Shown here piece by piece: positions 16,429 through 25,178 of a stretch of 53,057 nt of DNA. How positions within the stretch are numbered: position 1 is the stretch's first letter; each line of letters begins with the position of its first letter. Source of the DNA: Syntrophobacterales bacterium (GTDB taxonomy: Bacteria; Desulfobacterota; Syntrophia; Syntrophales; UBA2210); the NCBI GenBank assembly GCA_018433345.1, contig JAHDRK010000004.1, positions 1 through 53,057 on the forward strand, read 5' to 3'. A program made the translations under genes and the position numbers. The notes under the pieces were generated by a model. The model was not told the origin of the DNA. It worked only from the letters and a program-made list of their open reading frames with translations, and ran no database searches.

Positions 16429-18324
16429 ATGAACCGAAACTTATCAGGCATCACGGGGCACATCGTATCCTTCCTCGGTGCAGTCCTAACCATTTTCGTC
16501 TTGTCCATCATTGTTCGGGGCCCTTATTGGGGATACTCTCAGTGCCTGGCAATCTTTCTGCTATTCACACTCCCCGTAACGTTCATCATGTATGCCGGCG
16601 GGAAAGGCCCTTTCTGGCAAAAGATCAACGTCATCGACTGGTTCTTTGTCGGAATATCAATCTTATCCCTCGGCTACTTGATAGTGAACGCGGAACATAT
16701 CCTAACGCGCGTTGAATACATCAGCTATATTCCGCCTTTTGAATTTGCCATGGGAATCCTTGCAATCATCTCTGTGATAGAAGCAACAAGGAGAGCCATA
16801 GGTTCCGCCATGGCCATCATCTCTCTTGTTTTGTTGATATACATAGCTTGTGGCGGCATACTACCGGTACCTTTCGGCCATTCGGGTTACGATTGGTATT
16901 GGATCATAGATACCTTATACCTAACCTCCAAAGGGATTTTCGGTACCCCCCTGTGGGTGGTAATGTCGCTTGCCTTTCCTTTCATCCTTTACGGCGTTAT
17001 TTTGCAGGAATTGGGAGTCCTACGGACCTTTCTCGATTTCGCAAATCGTCTCTTGGGACGAACCCCCGGAGCACCGGCAAAGACTTCGATTATTGCCGGA
17101 ACCCTGGTCGGTATGGGGAGTGGTCTCCCGATGTCAACGACATACTTGATCGGATTTCCTACCATTCCGGAAATGAAGAGAGTGGGCTATCCCGGACAGG
17201 TTGCGGGAGCGATCGCAGCGGTGGTGGGAACCGCGGCGCAGTTAATGCCGCCCATGCTCGGTGTCGCAGCTTTTGTTGTGGCCCAATATATGGGAGTCCC
17301 CTATATAAAGGTTTGCCAGTACACGCTGCTCCCTGCGCTCATGTTCTACTTCGTTTTCTATTGCACAATAAGTTTCGAAACATATAAATTCAATGTCAAG
17401 ATTCACGAAATTGTAACTCAGTCGTACGGTACAATATTGGCCAGGGGATTTTATATTTTCATTATCAGCATAGTCGTTCTCCTCGTCTTTCTCATTATGT
17501 TTTACCCAGTAGGACTCTCGGCGCTGTACGCATGCACGACGGCTCTTGCACTCGGTCTCCTAAGAAGACACAACCGGCTTAATCTGCGAATGTTCTACAC
17601 GATCTTGGCGACAACTGGGCGAACCGCTGTTTATATCGCAATCGCCTGCTCGGCGGCCGGCATAATAATCGGACTTCTCGTAGAAACCGGTCTCAGTCTA
17701 AAGTTCGCGAATATAGTCGCCGTTACAGGACAGAACTATCTGATTGTAGCCCTTTTCCTTTCCGCCTTGTCAATCTTGGTTTTGAGCATGGGAATGCCTT
17801 CCATTCCGGCGTATATCACTGCGATTGCAATATTCGGACCCGCACTGATGAACCTTGGGGTTATTCCGGTGGTTGTCCACATATTCTGTTTTTACTATGC
17901 AACCCTGTATTCCATAACCCCGCCCGTTGCCTTAGCATCATACGCAGGGGCCCAGATTGCGGGAGAAGATCCCATGAAAACGTCGTTGGTCGCCTGCAGG
18001 TTGGGCATCATGGCGTATGTGATCCCTTTTCTTTTTGCCTACAATCCCGCCCTGCTCCTTGTTGCAGAGTATTGGAATGTATGGCAAGCGCTAAGGTTCA
18101 TTTTCTTGTATATACCAGGCATGATCCTTTTCGCGGCGGGATTGAGCCGTTTCTGGACAAGAAAGATGGATTGGAAGGACACAATAGTCGCAATGGCGGG
18201 AGGAATAATGATGCTTACCCCCTCGGTTGTGATCCAGTTAATCGGTGTGGTGGGCTTCATTTACACGTTCTACCGGCAGGATATTTTTAGTGCCTATTTA
18301 CGAAGAAGGCCGGCGAATGCCTGA
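16429..18324 (+). CDS. TRAP transporter fused 4TM-12TM permease
   Basis: 631-aa integral membrane protein in which the small DctQ-like and large DctM-like TRAP subunits are one chain, as usual for TAXI systems. Some 16-18 hydrophobic helices; the conserved stretches GTLVGMGSGLPMSTTYLIG and AQLMPPMLGVAAFVVAQYMG match the DctM half, and VLSMGMPSIPAYI the second repeat. It would import the solute captured by the upstream receptor using an ion gradient. TGGAGGAG lies before the ATG. It is followed by a universal stress protein gene, a frequent companion of these transporters. Confidence 0.94.
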   Translation: MNRNLSGITGHIVSFLGAVLTIFVLSIIVRGPYWGYSQCLAIFLLFTLPVTFIMYAGGKGPFWQKINVIDWFFVGISILSLGYLIVNAEHILTRVEYISYIPPFEFAMGILAIISVIEATRRAIGSAMAIISLVLLIYIACGGILPVPFGHSGYDWYWIIDTLYLTSKGIFGTPLWVVMSLAFPFILYGVILQELGVLRTFLDFANRLLGRTPGAPAKTSIIAGTLVGMGSGLPMSTTYLIGFPTIPEMKRVGYPGQVAGAIAAVVGTAAQLMPPMLGVAAFVVAQYMGVPYIKVCQYTLLPALMFYFVFYCTISFETYKFNVKIHEIVTQSYGTILARGFYIFIISIVVLLVFLIMFYPVGLSALYACTTALALGLLRRHNRLNLRMFYTILATTGRTAVYIAIACSAAGIIIGLLVETGLSLKFANIVAVTGQNYLIVALFLSALSILVLSMGMPSIPAYITAIAIFGPALMNLGVIPVVVHIFCFYYATLYSITPPVALASYAGAQIAGEDPMKTSLVACRLGIMAYVIPFLFAYNPALLLVAEYWNVWQALRFIFLYIPGMILFAAGLSRFWTRKMDWKDTIVAMAGGIMMLTPSVVIQLIGVVGFIYTFYRQDIFSAYLRRRPANA

Positions 18325-18362
18325 CCGGTGCGAATTTCAAGAAAGGGGAGGTAAAAGAAACA

Positions 18363-18761
18363 ATGAACATCGTTGTGGCCTACAGAGAGTCCAATCTCTC
18401 GAAAACAATTCTTGAAAAGGCAATCGAACATGCAAATAAATTCAACGGAAAAATTTTTTTGGTGACATCGGTAAAAGAGGTTTCTGATGAGCAAGATCTT
18501 CAAAATGTGGAAAAAGCTCGAAAAGCCCTGGATGAAGCACGAAAAATCGTTGAGAGTAAGGGAATTCCCTGTGAATCTCATCTTGTATTCCCCGGCATAT
18601 CACCGGGAGAGGATATAGTGGAATTTGCCAAAGAAAAGCAGGCCGATGAAATTATCGTGGGCGTGGAAAACAAATCCAAGGTGGGAAAATTTCTGCTTGG
18701 TTCTACGGCACAACACGTCATCCTGAATGCTCACTGTCCCGTTATTACGGTTAAAAATTGA
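18363..18761 (+). CDS. universal stress protein (UspA family)
   Basis: 132-aa cytoplasmic nucleotide-binding protein with the Usp alpha/beta fold: N-terminal IVVAYRES, the acidic loop with KQADEIIVG, and the ATP-binding glycine loop GKFLLGSTAQHVILNAHCPV. It lies 38 bases after the TRAP permease, preceded by AAAGGGGAGG, and ends the operon. Its function with TAXI-TRAP transporters is probably regulatory, though unproven. Length is at the short end of the family. Confidence 0.92.
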   Translation: MNIVVAYRESNLSKTILEKAIEHANKFNGKIFLVTSVKEVSDEQDLQNVEKARKALDEARKIVESKGIPCESHLVFPGISPGEDIVEFAKEKQADEIIVGVENKSKVGKFLLGSTAQHVILNAHCPVITVKN

Positions 18762-18779
18762 AAAAGCTTTTTTGTTGGA

Positions 18780-18805
18780 GGGCGGCGGATACAATCGCGC
18801 CGCCC
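18780..18805 (+). terminator. likely terminator of the ligase-TRAP operon
   Basis: GGGCGGCG (18780-18787) and CGCCGCCC (18798-18805) form an 8-bp GC stem with a 10-base loop, followed by a short TTT. The T-tract is weak. Confidence 0.6.
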
Positions 18806-18928
18806 TTTCGCACTTATGCTTTGAAGCTAGGTGTACCGCGGGTTTGATTCAAATGTCATTTAACCAGGATGAAACTCTGATTTTGAAAATTAAAAAGACA
18901 ATCCGTCCCCTCCACGCCCCGAAAAATA

Positions 18929-18951
18929 AAAGGGAGCTTTTCGCTCCCTTT
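18929..18951 (-). terminator. terminator of the HU gene
   Basis: AAAGGGAGC (18929-18937) and GCTCCCTTT (18943-18951) give a 9-bp stem with a 5-base loop. Read on the minus strand it is followed by TATTTTTC, a good T-tract, 60 bases past the HU stop codon. Confidence 0.8.
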
Positions 18952-19011
18952 CTTCATAGAATCTTATTCGGCTGTCTCCCGCTAAAATTAAGGAAAAACG
19001 AGCAGCGGGTT

Positions 19012-19293
19012 CTATTCCCCCGCATTTATCCTTTCCTTGAGGTCTTTCCCAACCTTGAAGAAGGGAAGTTTTTTGGGCGCCACCTGAATGATTCCGCCGG
19101 TCTTGGGATTTCGGCCCGTGTAAGCATTGTATTCCCGAACGACAAAGCTTCCAAAGCCTCGTATTTCTATTCGATTTCCCTTTTGCAGTTCTTCGCTAAA
19201 GCTCTTAAAAATGAGATTGACCGTATCGGATGCCTGCTTTTCCGTGAGACCTTCCTTCTTGCTCAACGCCGATATCAGTTCCGACTTGTTCAT
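19012..19293 (-). CDS. hup: HU/IHF-family DNA-binding protein
   Basis: 93-aa nucleoid protein that bends and compacts DNA as a dimer. It starts MNKSELISALSKKEGLT, has the core signature RIEIRGFGSFVVREYNAYTG and GRNPKTGGII in the DNA-binding arm, and ends in a helix. Length is typical of HU. It stands alone between its own promoter (19387-19414) and terminator, downstream of rluB. HU-beta and IHF-type members cannot be separated by eye. Confidence 0.95.
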   Translation of the reverse strand: MNKSELISALSKKEGLTEKQASDTVNLIFKSFSEELQKGNRIEIRGFGSFVVREYNAYTGRNPKTGGIIQVAPKKLPFFKVGKDLKERINAGE

Positions 19294-19386
19294 ACAGCCC
19301 CCTATTCAAGGATTGATTTCAAATTAAAAATTACGATTCCAGGCAATTACCAAGCAAACGCCGCTCTCTCGACCGATCAGCGCTAG

Positions 19387-19414
19387 GTATTATTTATTTT
19401 ACCCCTAATGTCAA
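19387..19414 (-). promoter_or_regulatory. candidate promoter of the HU gene
   Basis: On the minus strand a perfect TTGACA (19414-19409) is followed after 16 bases by TAATAC (19392-19387, a weak -10 match). It lies about 95 bases upstream of the HU start, just after the rluB stop codon. Consensus match only. Confidence 0.4.
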
Positions 19415-19430
19415 GATATTTTTCAAGAAC

Positions 19431-20150
19431 TCACCTCCTGCCGGGGTCGAGTTTCTTGACTTCGCTGTCGGTCAACAATCGGGATTCCCCCGGCTTCAAG
19501 GCTCCCAATTCCACTTCGCCTATGGCCGTGCGGACCAGGCGCGAGACGGTAAATCCCAAGGCCTCCAGGTATCTCCTCACTATCCTGTTGCGACCCCCTT
19601 CAATGGTGAACCTGAGCCAGGTGCTTCGTGGATTGTTCTTCTCCACCACCACTTCCAGGGGCTTGAAAAACCCGTCTTCCAAGGCAAGCCCCTTCTTGAT
19701 GCGGGTCAGGGAGGCGGCATTCAGCCGGCCTCGCACCTTAACCAGGTAGGTCTTGGTGATGCCGAATTTCGGATGCTGTAGGCGATAAGAAAAATCCCCG
19801 TCATTGGTCATCACCAACAGTCCCTCCGACGCGTAATCGAGACGCCCCACGGGAACGAGGCGCTCGGTAAATTCAGATACTAGGTCGGCGACCGTCTTTC
19901 TGCCCCGTGAATCACTCATGGCGGTGATATATCCCGGAGGCTTGTTCAGAACGATGTATATCTTTGCCGGATCAACGGTGATGCGTGCCCCTCTTACGCG
20001 TATAACGTCTTTCGCCGGATCGGCCTTGACGCCCAGTTCGGTGACAACCTTGCCGTTCACGCTTACCTGTCCATCCTTTATGAGTTTCTCGGCGGCCCGG
20101 CGCGATGCGATACCGGCGGATGCTATAATCTTTTGAAGACGTTCACTCAA
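19431..20150 (-). CDS. rluB: 23S rRNA pseudouridine synthase, RluB/RsuA family
   Basis: 239-aa RNA-modifying enzyme that converts a uridine in the ribosomal RNA to pseudouridine. An N-terminal S4 RNA-binding domain (RLQKIIASAGIASRRAAEKLI) is followed by the catalytic domain with VGRLDYASEGLLVMTNDGDF, which contains the nucleophilic Asp. TTG start at 20150 overlaps the end of scpB by 8 bases, suggesting coupled translation. The scpA-scpB-rluB order is widespread in bacteria. Assignment to RluB rather than another RsuA-family member rests on that context. Confidence 0.92.
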   Translation of the reverse strand: MSERLQKIIASAGIASRRAAEKLIKDGQVSVNGKVVTELGVKADPAKDVIRVRGARITVDPAKIYIVLNKPPGYITAMSDSRGRKTVADLVSEFTERLVPVGRLDYASEGLLVMTNDGDFSYRLQHPKFGITKTYLVKVRGRLNAASLTRIKKGLALEDGFFKPLEVVVEKNNPRSTWLRFTIEGGRNRIVRRYLEALGFTVSRLVRTAIGEVELGALKPGESRLLTDSEVKKLDPGRR

Positions 20151-20685
20151 GGCCTTCGCCTTCCTCTCCTGTCAATTCTTTCATTTCGCGAAGCGTGGGT
20201 AGTTCCGAAAGATCCCTGAGACCGAACACCTCCAGGAACCTCTTCGTGGTTCCGTATATGATGGGTCTTCCGGCAACGTCCTTTCGTCCCATGATGCGCA
20301 CAAGGTTCTTTTCCAGGAGCCCTTTCAAGGCGGCGCTTACGTCGACACCGCGCACCCGTTCGATCTCCGACTTCAGCACAGGTTGCCGGTAGGCCACAAC
20401 GGCCAGCGTTTCCAGGGCGGCTCGGCTGAGCGACGCGGGCTTCCCGCCTCGCAATTTCTGAATCCATGGCGCCGCGGAATCAATGGTGCGAAATTGGAAT
20501 CCACCCCCCACCTCTACCAGACACAGGCCTCCTCCCCTGCGCTCATAATCGTCGGCCAGCTCCCGGGCTGCTTCGAGGATATCTCTCTCGGAGGCATCCT
20601 CGAAAAGTTCCGCCATCTTTTTCGCTGAAAGAGGTGTCTCTGACACAAATATCAAAGCCTCGACGGTTTTTTTCAATTCTTCCAA
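20143..20685 (-). CDS. scpB: segregation and condensation protein ScpB
   Basis: 180-aa winged-helix partner of ScpA in the SMC condensin complex, needed for chromosome compaction and segregation. Recognised by EALIFVSETPLS near the start, LETLAVVAYRQPVLKSEIE and RGVDVSAALKGLLEKN, followed by GRPIIYGTT. TTG start with AAGGAGG 9 bases upstream inside scpA; the two genes overlap by 13 bases. The C-terminus overlaps rluB. Confidence 0.95.
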   Translation of the reverse strand: MEELKKTVEALIFVSETPLSAKKMAELFEDASERDILEAARELADDYERRGGGLCLVEVGGGFQFRTIDSAAPWIQKLRGGKPASLSRAALETLAVVAYRQPVLKSEIERVRGVDVSAALKGLLEKNLVRIMGRKDVAGRPIIYGTTKRFLEVFGLRDLSELPTLREMKELTGEEGEGLE

Positions 20686-21416
20686 TCAGCGTCGCCTCCT
20701 TCCAGTTCCACCGCCAACCATATCCTGATTGTTTCGTAAGGTCCTTGCTGAAAGGCACGGGCCACGCGCATCTTCATAAGTTCCAGGAGTGCCAGGAAGG
20801 TATAGACAAGGACACGCCTGTCACCCTCTTCCCCCAGCAACTCTTCGAAGGTGAGCGATTTTCTTTCGTTTAGAAGGTCCAGAACTTCGCTGATGCGCTG
20901 GGAAAGCGACATGGAGTCGGCGCTGATATCCAGATTTAAATCCGCCGTCGGCAATCCGGACATGACTTTCTGAAATGCCTTGACAAGCTCGAAGACGCCG
21001 ATTTCCCGAACCGGACCCTCGGGGGCCTCGACGGCATGATCGCACGCCTCCCTTCGCGTAAAAACATCTCTATCAAGCATCTTTCTCCGATCAAGATCAA
21101 TGGCCGCCTCCTTGAAAGCCTGGTATTCCAATAGCTGGCGTACCAAATCCGCGCGGGGATCTTCTTCCTCCTCGTCGATCTCTTCGCTCACCGGCAGGAG
21201 CATCCGTGACTTGATATGGAGCAGTGTAGCCGCGAGAACCAGGTATTCGCCGGCCAAATCGAGATTCAGCGACTTCATGGCATCGAGATAACTGATGTAT
21301 TGCTCGGTAATCAGTGAAATGGGAATGTCGTAGATATCTATTTCGTTTTTTCGTATGAGATAGAGCAACAGGTCAAGAGGCCCCTCAAAGACATCGAGTT
21401 TTATTCTATAATCCAT
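20673..21416 (-). CDS. scpA: segregation and condensation protein ScpA
   Basis: 247-aa kleisin that bridges SMC heads. The N-terminal motif YRIKLDVFEGPLDLLLYLI and a central acidic stretch (EEIDEEEEDPRAD) are typical. The ATG at 21416 is chosen because family members start a few residues before this motif; the open frame extends upstream to 21482 and the ribosome site is weak (GGAG, 13 bases before). It begins about 110 bases after trpS and overlaps scpB at its end. Confidence 0.93.
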   Translation of the reverse strand: MDYRIKLDVFEGPLDLLLYLIRKNEIDIYDIPISLITEQYISYLDAMKSLNLDLAGEYLVLAATLLHIKSRMLLPVSEEIDEEEEDPRADLVRQLLEYQAFKEAAIDLDRRKMLDRDVFTRREACDHAVEAPEGPVREIGVFELVKAFQKVMSGLPTADLNLDISADSMSLSQRISEVLDLLNERKSLTFEELLGEEGDRRVLVYTFLALLELMKMRVARAFQQGPYETIRIWLAVELEGGDADWKN

Positions 21417-21528
21417 GATGCAGGGCACACTCCATACGCGTGCAAGCCGCGTGAGGCGGAGGCGAGGCACGCCTTCTTTCAAGATCCGATCCCGACCTTC
21501 CGTCGTTTCATCTATGCCATGTTTCTCA

Positions 21529-22536
21529 TTACCTGTCGTCTATCCTGTACAGCCTGACCGCCTCTCTCACCTCGTCCATGGTAATTCGGGCGATCTCTCT
21601 CGCCCTGGATGTCCCATCGGCTAGAACATGGCGTATCTCATCGAGATTGTTCATATAGTAATCCTGCTTCTCGTGGAGCGGGGCCATCCGCTCCGCTATG
21701 TTCCTGTAGAGCATCTTTTTGCACTGGACACAACCAACGGCGGCCTTCTTGCAGTCCTCCTCGATTCGTGCGACATCTTCGGCGGGGGTGTATATCCCGT
21801 GGAAGGAAAAGACGTTGCACAGATGCGGTCGGCCGGGATCGATTTTACTTTTTCTCTGCGGATCGGTGAACATGGAAAGAACCTTTTGTGAGAGCACCTC
21901 TCCGCGGTCCCTGAGATAGATTGAATTCTCATAGGACTTGCTCATTTTCCGACCGTCTATCCCCAAGAGCTTGGGAACACCGGTCAAAAGCGGCTTGGGC
22001 TCGGGGAATATTTCACGGTACAGAAAGTTAAACCTCCTGGCTATTTCGCGGGCCAACTCAAGGTGGGGAAGCTGATCGACCCCCACGGGGACACCGTAGG
22101 CCTTGTACATTATGATGTCCGCGGCCTGCAAAACAGGATAACCAAGGAACCCGGCCGTAGAGAGATCCCGGTCGGAAAGCTCTTCCCGCATTTCCTTGTA
22201 GGTTGGATTGCGCTCCAACCAGGCTAAAGGTGTTATCATTGACAGGATAAGAAAAAGCTCGGAATGTTCCTTGACTCCCGATTGGAGGAAAAGCGTGCTC
22301 CGGGAGGGATCGAGACCGGCGCTCAGCCAATCGATCACCATGTCACGGGTGTTTTCACTGATTTCCGAGGTGTCTTTGTAGTCGCTCGTGAGCGCATGCC
22401 AATCCGCCACAAAATAGAAACACTCGTTGCTTTCATCATTCTGAAGATCCACCCAGTTATTCAAGGCTCCGTGCAGATTTCCCAGGTGTAGCTTGCCGGT
22501 GGGACGCATGCCGCTTAATATTCGTTTTCTTTTCAA
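21529..22536 (-). CDS. trpS: tryptophan--tRNA ligase
   Basis: 335-aa class I aminoacyl-tRNA synthetase charging tRNA-Trp. The HIGH-type motif appears as GKLHLGNLHGAL (residues about 14-25) and the second signature as KMSKS in GIDGRKMSKSYENS. TTG start with GGGAG 9 bases upstream. Length is usual for bacterial TrpS. It heads the trpS-scpA-scpB-rluB string. Confidence 0.97.
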   Translation of the reverse strand: MKRKRILSGMRPTGKLHLGNLHGALNNWVDLQNDESNECFYFVADWHALTSDYKDTSEISENTRDMVIDWLSAGLDPSRSTLFLQSGVKEHSELFLILSMITPLAWLERNPTYKEMREELSDRDLSTAGFLGYPVLQAADIIMYKAYGVPVGVDQLPHLELAREIARRFNFLYREIFPEPKPLLTGVPKLLGIDGRKMSKSYENSIYLRDRGEVLSQKVLSMFTDPQRKSKIDPGRPHLCNVFSFHGIYTPAEDVARIEEDCKKAAVGCVQCKKMLYRNIAERMAPLHEKQDYYMNNLDEIRHVLADGTSRAREIARITMDEVREAVRLYRIDDR

Positions 22537-22653
22537 GAGTTATGACTCCCGCCACGTTTATTTCAAAAAACGGCGCATTATTAACAGAATAGAGACCTGA
22601 AGTCAAGCCAACTAAAGTATAAGATATTGATTATACTATGCTATAAAGGTGCT

Positions 22654-23550
22654 TCAGGACACCATCTCTTCTATTATCTCTCGGACCGTCTTGATGTCGT
22701 TGATAAGTGCGCTTGCCTGTCCGGCGCCCGGCAGGGCGTTTTCCAGGTCGCCTTTCTCCCAGGCCTTCATTCGATCGATCTTGCCAAGCTCTTCTTCGAG
22801 GTTGATCGTCGGATCTTCCATGAACCTCCGTATGGCGGGCGTCACCACCACCCTTGTCATCAGGTTTCCCCGCACGGGAAGTAAAGCCGTCCCCCCGTCT
22901 CCGCAGTTTATTATGGCCCTTTTCCATTCTTCATGAGCGGGGCTCTCACGGCTGACGAGAAAGCGGGTCCCCACCTGGACGCCCTGGGCGCCAAGTTCCA
23001 GGGCGGCACGATAACCCCTCGAATCCGCTATTCCACCAGCGGCGGCCACCGGGATGGAAACATGGTCACATACAAGGGGGACGAGCACCATGGTGGACGA
23101 TTCGGACTTCCTGGTTCGGAGCCCTCCCGCCTCCGAACCTACAACCACCAGACCGTCGGCGCCCGCTTCTTCCGCCTTGACGGCGTGGGCGAGAGAAAGG
23201 ACCACGTGCAGTCCCTTCATGCCCAGGTCGTGAATGATCGGATATATAAAATCGGGGCGGCCCACAGATGTCGTAACCGTTTTTATTCCCAAATTCGCCA
23301 GCATTTCCAAAATCTCCCTATGCAGGGGATTCATGATGACCACGTTTGCACCGAAGGGCTTGTCTGTTCGGGCCTTTACTTCCTTGACCAGCGATTCTGC
23401 TTCCTCGATCCGCTTGACGAAACCGAGGGCCAGCATGCCGAACCCTCCAGCCTCTGAAACGGCGGCAACCATACTAGGACTGTTCAGTGAACCGATGGGC
23501 CCTTGGATTATAGGCCAAGTGGATTGTAAGATATCTGATATAGATGACAT
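22654..23550 (-). CDS. nitronate monooxygenase-like FMN protein, catalytic His replaced
   Basis: 298-aa FMN-dependent TIM barrel of the nitronate monooxygenase/FabK family. Flavin-binding segments are clear: PIIQGPIGSLNSPSMVAAVS at the N-terminus, AAAGGIADSRGYRAALELGA and GVQVGTRFL. In the usual EAGGH motif the catalytic histidine is replaced: this protein has EAGGL with Leu144. Start has AAAGGGGG a few bases upstream. The change argues against ordinary nitronate oxidation; an enoyl-reductase-like or unknown flavin reaction is possible. Flanked by a flavin-reductase-domain gene. Confidence 0.85.
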   Translation of the reverse strand: MSSISDILQSTWPIIQGPIGSLNSPSMVAAVSEAGGFGMLALGFVKRIEEAESLVKEVKARTDKPFGANVVIMNPLHREILEMLANLGIKTVTTSVGRPDFIYPIIHDLGMKGLHVVLSLAHAVKAEEAGADGLVVVGSEAGGLRTRKSESSTMVLVPLVCDHVSIPVAAAGGIADSRGYRAALELGAQGVQVGTRFLVSRESPAHEEWKRAIINCGDGGTALLPVRGNLMTRVVVTPAIRRFMEDPTINLEEELGKIDRMKAWEKGDLENALPGAGQASALINDIKTVREIIEEMVS

Positions 23551-23673
23551 TGCTTTTCCCCCTTTCGATCAGTCTTTCCACACCGCACGCGCAACGGCAC
23601 AAATACCTATAATGTCCGCTGCGCTGCCTAACCGGCGAATTACGGATTTAGAATCCAAAAACGATGTGTCTCT

Positions 23674-24195
23674 TCAGACGCCGGAGTCCGAGATCGCCGC
23701 CCTGAGGATCTCGCCGAAGTACACGCGGTGATAGTCCTTACCGGCGTAGTGTCTTTCTATTGATTCGTCCAGGAAATGAGCGGGATCCAGGTCCTGCCAG
23801 TATACCTTCCTGCACTCCAGCACCAGGTCCGCCTCCTCGAAGGAAGGGGCTTCCGCGATTACGGAAGAAACGGGGGTAAGTCCCGAGTCGGCGACCTTGT
23901 CGCCGTCCCTCCCAGAGCGTGTACCGAGGAGCATGAGCGCATCACGGTAGTCGCCCGGAAAGGACGACAGGGTGAATGTGTCGTATTTTTCCATGTACTT
24001 GAATGTATGGCGGCTCGGTCTGACCATCACCTGCGCAAAGGACTTGCCCCATATTCCACCCAAAAATCCCCACCCCACGGTCATTACGTTGAAATCATCG
24101 ATGGTTCCTGCAGACAGCAGGAACCACCTTTTGAGCCACAGGCCGGCGGCCTCTACCTTCAGATCCGTCGGTCGTATTTCTTTCATTTCTTTCAT
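23674..24195 (-). CDS. flavin reductase-domain protein
   Basis: 173-aa protein with the split-barrel FMN-binding fold of the flavin reductase-like family: NVMTVGWGFLGGIWGKSFAQ, then VMVRPSRHTF and FTLSSFPGDYRDALMLLGT. Members bind FMN and either reduce flavins or act as flavin carriers in anaerobes. AAGGAAG precedes the ATG at 24195; an in-frame extension reaches 24297 but lacks a ribosome site. No ferredoxin or rubredoxin domain is attached. The precise role is unknown. Confidence 0.85.
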   Translation of the reverse strand: MKEMKEIRPTDLKVEAAGLWLKRWFLLSAGTIDDFNVMTVGWGFLGGIWGKSFAQVMVRPSRHTFKYMEKYDTFTLSSFPGDYRDALMLLGTRSGRDGDKVADSGLTPVSSVIAEAPSFEEADLVLECRKVYWQDLDPAHFLDESIERHYAGKDYHRVYFGEILRAAISDSGV

Positions 24196-24306
24196 TGCAC
24201 ATCTTCCTTTTCTTGAAAGCGCCGCCCGCCGGAAACGAAGCATGTGACGGACGCGGTCCGGACGCCGGCCGTACAAACGATCATGACTGGGGAACAACCA
24301 AAGGGA

Positions 24307-24341
24307 CTGGAGGGGGCGTCACAAACACGCCCCCTCCAGTG
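24307..24341 (-). terminator. strong terminator downstream of the acetate permease gene
   Basis: ACTGGAGGGGGCGT (24307-24320) and ACGCCCCCTCCAGT (24328-24341) form a perfect 14-bp stem with a 7-base loop. On the minus strand CCCTTTGGTTGTT follows, moderately T-rich. It separates satP from the flavin reductase gene. Confidence 0.75.
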
Positions 24342-24452
24342 GTTGAATGATTTATTTTCCAGGGTGGCTCAGTATGAAATAACGCTCCTCAAGGCCCCTG
24401 TGCCCTTGTGAACGAACTGCCTACAGTTCCATCTGACAGGCATGTCGGCATG

Positions 24453-25028
24453 TCAGCCCAGCGGAAGAACCGTTTTGCCGTAATATTCATTCCAAACCTG
24501 GGCTATCGCGGCGTAGATGGCTGTGAATCCGCAAAGTATCCCCTCGAATCCGGCAAAGCGTGTGATCGCCGTGCTTCCTGTAGCGTCACCCAACGCCAGA
24601 AGCCAAAACAATAGCGTAAGTGTGGCGAAAACCACCTGGAGCGCTCTGGTAAGTCTCAGTGTCGCTATGAACATAAAGAAGGTAAAGAGTCCCCACATGA
24701 AGAGATAACCCGCCATGGCACCCCCCGTAGCTCCAGGCCCCCATCCCCATTTGCCCATAAGAATCAAGAAAACCAAAGAGAGCCAGAAAAGGCCATAGGA
24801 GGTGAAAGCGGTTGTTCCAAATGTGTTGTTCTTCTTCCATTCAAATATGCCGGCTATCACCTGCGCCAGTCCGCCGTAGAAAATACCCATTGCGAGAATC
24901 ATGGTGTCGAGCTGCGTAAAACCCGCGTTATGAATGTTCAAGAGAACCGTCGTCATGCCGAATCCCATGAGTCCGAGGGGGGCGGGATTCGCGGTATTAT
25001 CCAAGATTTTTACAGACCCATTTTCCAT
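24453..25028 (-). CDS. satP: acetate/succinate permease, GPR1/FUN34/YaaH family
   Basis: 191-aa membrane protein with six hydrophobic helices. The family signature [14 protein letters not shown] lies at residues about 16-29; further conserved stretches are [20 protein letters not shown] and FTSYGLFW. These proteins conduct acetate and other short acids; in a fermenting or syntrophic cell export of acetate is as likely as uptake. AAGGAGGT precedes the ATG. A strong hairpin terminator follows. Confidence 0.95.
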   Translation of the reverse strand: MENGSVKILDNTANPAPLGLMGFGMTTVLLNIHNAGFTQLDTMILAMGIFYGGLAQVIAGIFEWKKNNTFGTTAFTSYGLFWLSLVFLILMGKWGWGPGATGGAMAGYLFMWGLFTFFMFIATLRLTRALQVVFATLTLLFWLLALGDATGSTAITRFAGFEGILCGFTAIYAAIAQVWNEYYGKTVLPLG

Positions 25029-25178
25029 AAACCGTTACCTCCTTTTAATTTTTTAAATTTCCTGATCATCGTCATACAGAAAAAGATGACCTTACGCAAC
25101 AGTGAAATCAGCAAATCCCCGCCCCGGGCAACACTTTTACAGCCCCGCGGCGCCCAAAAGTTAAGGGTGCATGAAAAT

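Noticed and set aside
19401..19433. Ten-codon frame starting TTG after AGGAGGTGA at the rluB stop codon
   Set aside because: Overlaps the candidate HU promoter and is too short, with no coupling to a downstream gene.
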